Source of the DNA: Casuarius casuarius | Taxonomy: Eukaryota; Chordata; Aves; Casuariiformes; Casuariidae | NCBI GenBank assembly: GCA_003342895.1 | Contig: PTFA01000086.1 | Coordinates: 2,182,199 to 2,246,198, forward strand | Length of the DNA: 64,000 nucleotides | Direction: 5' to 3' | Shown: positions 59,646 through 64,000 of the stretch, in pieces | How positions within the stretch are numbered: the first letter of the stretch is position 1 | Layout of the letters: each line of letters begins with the position of its first letter | Program-made: the position numbers and the translations under genes | Notes under the pieces: generated by a model | What the model was told of the DNA's origin: nothing | Database searches by the model: none | What the model saw: only the letters and a program-made list of their open reading frames with translations

Positions 59646-62080
59646 CTAACTACATTGCAGAAACCGTGCCCAGGCCCCCAGAAAGTTTCTGGTAATCTTA
59701 TATCTAGCTTTTTTTCTTATCTCTTCTTCTTCCCCCAACCCTGGGAATGAAAAGAAAAACAGCAATTGCTAAGGTGGAAGGGAAAACTTTTACAGGCCTT
59801 CTTTTCCTGCCCTCTGCTTTAATCTCTTCAAGAACCAGGAATAATCTGTTCTGGAAGAAAACCAAGGCACCAAGATGCTAGAGGATATATTTTTGAATAG
59901 TTTCATCTTCCTTCCTGGGCCCACAGTTGCGCATTTGGATTATACACAAAGACAGATAACAGGCATGTATCTGAAAGTGGAATCTCCAAGTACCAGATTT
60001 GGACAGCACAATTTTTTAGTGAGAAGGGTAGGCAGACAGGCTGATGCCTTCAGCTGAATTTCTGCAATAAATACACCTCTGAAAATTTTGACAGTTTCCA
60101 CATCCGTTTGAAATGCAATCGTAAGAGATCTGGCTCACAGATGAGCCCAGAGATGGGTTTGTGGAGCCAAGAGCTGTCTCCAGACTTCATGTCCTCTCTG
60201 CAGCTGAGAGCTTCCCCGCAGACCCACCGGCGCTCGGAGGGTACCACCGTTCCCTCCTTTTTATTCCTTGTGACAATTTGCAACAGCTTCCTATTGCCAT
60301 GGTAGAAGCAGTTACAAAGCCAGAATTCATCGTGTGTCCTGGTGAGTTTCTCATCTTTGTTTGCTGCAGATGTTAAGTCACTTTGAGATGCAAGTCATTT
60401 CTTTGAAAAAGCTTTTTTGGGGGCTGAAATATAATGGCAGGAAATTAGCTGTTAATCCCATCTCTTCTTGGCCAGACTAGACATGCATAATAAACTCCCC
60501 CTTTCCTCCTCTTTGTTCGCCCAGTGATTCAGTTTGACCTGAAAGAAAACGTTTTCTTCCAAAAAAGACAATGTTTATGAGGTGCAACCATAGTTTGGCT
60601 CTGATGATTAGAGACACATGTATCAACCTGTGCAAAATTTGTGATGGCTGTTTAAAATGAGCCCTGGTCAGGAAGACTGAGATCACAAACCCCTCTAAAA
60701 ATCAAAACATCAGCACTGGCTTAACGTCATACTCCGAAGTTGCATCCAAACACACAAACCTGGTGTATAACCCTTGCTCCGTTCCAGCACAACGGTGACA
60801 GTAAAGCTTTGTAAATTGGCTAGGCAGGATTCACACAGACTCCTTTCCCTCCTTCCTTGCTGCATAAGGAGGATCTGCGAGCGGCATACCTGAATAAATG
60901 GGAATAAGGCTATATTACCTTTGTCTTCCAGTGGTTACTGGCTACTGGAGCCTCTCAGTGGCTTTGCAATCCTGCTAACATGCTTAAGGTCTGATTGAAA
61001 TGGGCAAAAGCCATGATACCGGAAAGTTAGAGTTCCCATTCTGCCCGGAGGTAGAGGTAGCCTAATGATATATTTGTCTATACTAATGTTTTTCTATTAA
61101 ATTTTCTAACTGATTTAAAATAAATAATTATTTTTCCAGAACTAGTAAGAAAACGGCAAGTATGACTATATTATCTGGCAAAATAGATATCAGATGCAAC
61201 TTTCACATTTTCTCATGTGTACTAAACCATATGTCTTATTGTAGTAAAAAAGTTTAAACTTTTTGTTTCACCCTTTTAACTCTCATAACTGCTTCAGCTG
61301 ATGTTGTAATAGTTTCTTGGGCACTGGTAAAAAGGATGTTATTGCAAAGAGACAGGTGTGTTATTTTCTGCTTATGTGGTTGAGAATATTTTGTTATTTC
61401 TGGGTATTTGGCAAATGAAAGAGACACCTTTGGGAGACTGGGAGAAGTTCTTCTGCTGAGCAGGAATATACATTCAGTCTTTAGTTCATTGCTTCTGGTG
61501 GGCAAGCATTAAATCAGGCGCTCTCATCAGATCCCTGGCAATCCCTTTCAGCCTTTGTTAGCGCTCCTCGTTCCCTGCCTCCATCAGAAATCTGGAGAAA
61601 ATGAAAAGCGATAGGGAAATAAAAAAGTTAACACATACCCTTCTAATAGCGCAGTAAGGGTATTGTAACGTGTAAGCAGAGAAAGTTGTGGTGGAAATTA
61701 AAAGTCTGTGAAAAATATAGGTGGTGTTGTCTGTGGAAGTGTGTGTTAGACGAACAGATGACTGGGAGAGGGGGCAATGTTCAACATTGACTTTCCGTGT
61801 GATGGTGGGAAAGTTAGGCATTAGTGTTTTTAACTTTAAACAATAACACATATCTATGCCCCAGACTTTTCAAGCTTGCAATGTCTGACCTAAGGAGACC
61901 TTGACACTGAAGGCAACGGGAACCTTTCCTTCCCTCCACTGGTTCAACCGCTTGTTGAATTTAGTATCCGTGAATCACCCTGAGACCCTTCTGGGCACTG
62001 TGCCAGTGGGACGAGCACACTGATAGGCATACCAGGTATCCTAAACTGCACAGCTATGCATTATCATCATCATATTATTT
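59646..62080. other. unannotated DNA, partly purine-rich
   Basis: No gene is recognised. The plus strand at 61570-61800 is purine-rich and carries a 97-codon antisense frame with no domain. Confidence 0.4.
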
Positions 62081-62520
62081 AAGCAATGCTCCCTTTCAGT
62101 TTTAAAATATCATACTTTATTACTGTGCTTACTTATCTCTAAAGATAGTAAAGCCTGAAGCTCTGCTTATTTAAATAGTTCCATTTGGCCTTAAATCCAC
62201 CAGGTTCTTCTAAAATGGACCTCTAGTAGGTCCCTTTCTAGTGAACAGCTAGGAGTCACTAAAACTCTTAAGGAGAGGGAACTATCAAATACTTTAAAAT
62301 TTCTCCATTGGGTTGATTAATTATTTTTAAACAAATAAGCTGCTTTTAAAGTTATTTTTAGTCAAACCAATGGGGCTTGTGCTACAATTCATACGCCAGG
62401 CAGCAGCCTTGTGAAATGTAAACTGAGTTATAAACCTATAGAAAATGGATTTTATTATGGAAATGTAAACTGTCCCCTAAGCATAGCATGGGGAGGTGAT
62501 GCTATAACAACATACTACTA
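62081..62520. promoter_or_regulatory. candidate noncoding regulatory element
   Basis: Repeat-free sequence with TTATTTAAATAG, GATTAATTATTTTT and CAAACCAATGG (CCAAT-type) cores. The texture resembles a conserved noncoding element. Inference only. Confidence 0.25.
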
Positions 62521-62590
62521 AGTAATAAACAACAGCCAGTATTATATCAGATGACTGGATACGGCTAGAAATGTATCTGTTTGGGTGTTG

Positions 62591-62637
62591 AATTATCCCC
62601 AAATTTGAATTATGGGCATATAATTCAAATTATCCCC
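62591..62637. repeat. 12-bp hairpin flanked by direct repeats
   Basis: Arms 62602-62613 and 62620-62631 are perfect reverse complements (core ATTTGAATTAT) with a 6-base loop. AATTATCCCC occurs both at 62591-62600 and 62628-62637, so the structure combines inverted and direct repetition. Confidence 0.7.
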
Positions 62638-64000
62638 TTCTAGCAATATAAAGTCTGACAGACATATTTTTTTAATATACCTCTTGTGCTGTTTTGCATT
62701 ATGTCACATCCTCCAGCGTTAAAACCACAGCTTTCCTAACATGATTCATCAGAAATCAGGGGGGAAAAATAGTTGAGATCTGATATACTGAGTACTCTTA
62801 AATTACATAGCAGCTTCAAGTATAGTGTATGAGGAGACAGAAGCACAGTGAATAAGTATGTCTCAGGCTGTCATGTCCATGAACTGGGAAACTCACTGGC
62901 TCATTGAATCATTTCCTGGTACTTCTCATCCATCGATACAGAGAGCAACCAGACTGGGTTTACAGAGATGAAAGCCAGAGTAATTCAGAGCCAGCTGTAA
63001 TTCTTTATAAAACATACACTAAGTATTTTTGTTGACTCCTGCATGACATTTCCAAGGTGGCTGGGAAACCAGGCCATTTGTTACACAGAGTCTAGATCGA
63101 TAGGAAGCGCAGAGGAAAACAAAGTTAAAATCCTGAGGAAAGAAGGGCAGAGCAACTTCCGAGTGGGCACATCCCAGCTGTGCACAGCACGCGTTTCCCG
63201 GGAGCAGCCTGCTCTGCAGTGGGTGTAGCACAACACCCTATTCCATTTACTGAAAAAAAAGAGGCTACTGCCTCATGTGTGAGTATTTGTCAGACTTCAC
63301 TGTAAATAAAAAAGCCTTTGTGCACCTTTTTTTCCCTCACTTTTCCGTGCAATCGCAGTGGCTGTATGGGTCTTTGCTAATCTATATTCCACAAATATTT
63401 TGTGAGTACTGTGACACACCTGAATTCTCACTTCCGTGAATGATATCTGCTCTGTCACTGCAAATTTACTGCATTTTAGCGTGTAAGAGAACATAATATT
63501 TGGTAAACCCTAAATATATGGTTTTTGTCAGACATGATCTACCAGCATAAAAATAAATATTTGCTATAATACATATCAGATCTCAAAGAATCTTGTTATA
63601 TTTCATAGTAAAGATTCTATATTGACTAGATGACTCAAGGTTGGGAGGGAGTTTGGGCTCGTGTTTCAAAACCTGAAATGAGAGCACTTTTCAAGCATAC
63701 TTCATTTGGATTCAGGACCGTCTTCATCTCATTAAAGGATCAAGTCTATCTCTACTTGTATTTTGTTTACTTTTCTTATTCAGAAGAGTACACATCCAGG
63801 CTCTCAAGTGTATTCTTTTCCATTAAGAAGAGGGGAGGGGGTTCTTAGGTTTGTCTGCTTAAGGTTATTCCTCACTAAGATTTAAAAAAAAAATTAACAC
63901 ATCACCTGGACTTTACATGTAAAGATTGAACTTTTTGATAAACAGCAAACTCATCTAATGCTGTGCCAGCTATTTTTAACCCACCTTGTGAGTGTGCTTT
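62638..64000. other. unannotated DNA
   Basis: No gene or repeat family is recognised to the end of the window. Frames of 60-72 codons lack domains. Confidence 0.45.

Noticed and set aside
1..64000. CRISPR array, prokaryotic operon, phage or endogenous retrovirus
   Set aside because: No regularly spaced repeats, no compact co-directional genes, no paired LTRs and no gag/pol-like frames were seen.

Overview
The window looks like vertebrate nuclear DNA, most likely from a bird or another slowly evolving archosaur or turtle relative. It is AT-rich, with scattered short CpG-rich patches and sparse, badly decayed repeats. It holds long homopolymer tracts and has no operon-like or prokaryotic organisation. 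The lineage call rests on three kinds of relic that I recognise by pattern only: MIR/CORE-SINE-like 3' ends, one CR1-like 3' end, and about ten copies of a near-palindromic motif built around 'GAAGTCAATGG' and 'CAGAATTTGGCC'. I associate that motif with birds, crocodilians and turtles.

I find no protein-coding gene, rRNA, tRNA, CRISPR array or intact mobile element. Reading frames above about 100 codons are explained by GC-rich composition or by purine-rich strands that lack antisense stop codons. The region is best read as a gene desert or the inside of a very large intron. One possible decayed coding remnant is a strongly acidic 70-codon frame at 14416-14625.

Layout: 1-1600 alternates GC-rich patches with AT-rich DNA. 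1640-13460 is mostly featureless, with a G-run/G4 region near 10 kb. 13.5-13.7 kb is a compact CpG island, followed by an AT-rich block, a palindromic repeat and the acidic frame. 16-30 kb carries three MIR-like relics, homopolymers and a (TA)n tract. 30-33 kb holds a nested hairpin cluster, an assembly 'n' after a poly-T, a CpG island with two related tandem repeats, and the CR1-like relic. 34-39 kb and 47.8-48.6 kb contain low-repeat, homeodomain-motif-rich stretches that read like conserved noncoding elements. 43.3-43.75 kb has three poly-T tracts next to a CpG island. 51-64 kb holds purine-rich segments, a 13-bp-stem hairpin at 53.2 kb, a perfect 22-bp palindrome at 57.68 kb and more palindromic-repeat relics.

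No genes can be seen working together here. If the window has a function it is probably cis-regulatory, but conservation cannot be measured from one sequence, so every enhancer-like call is inference.
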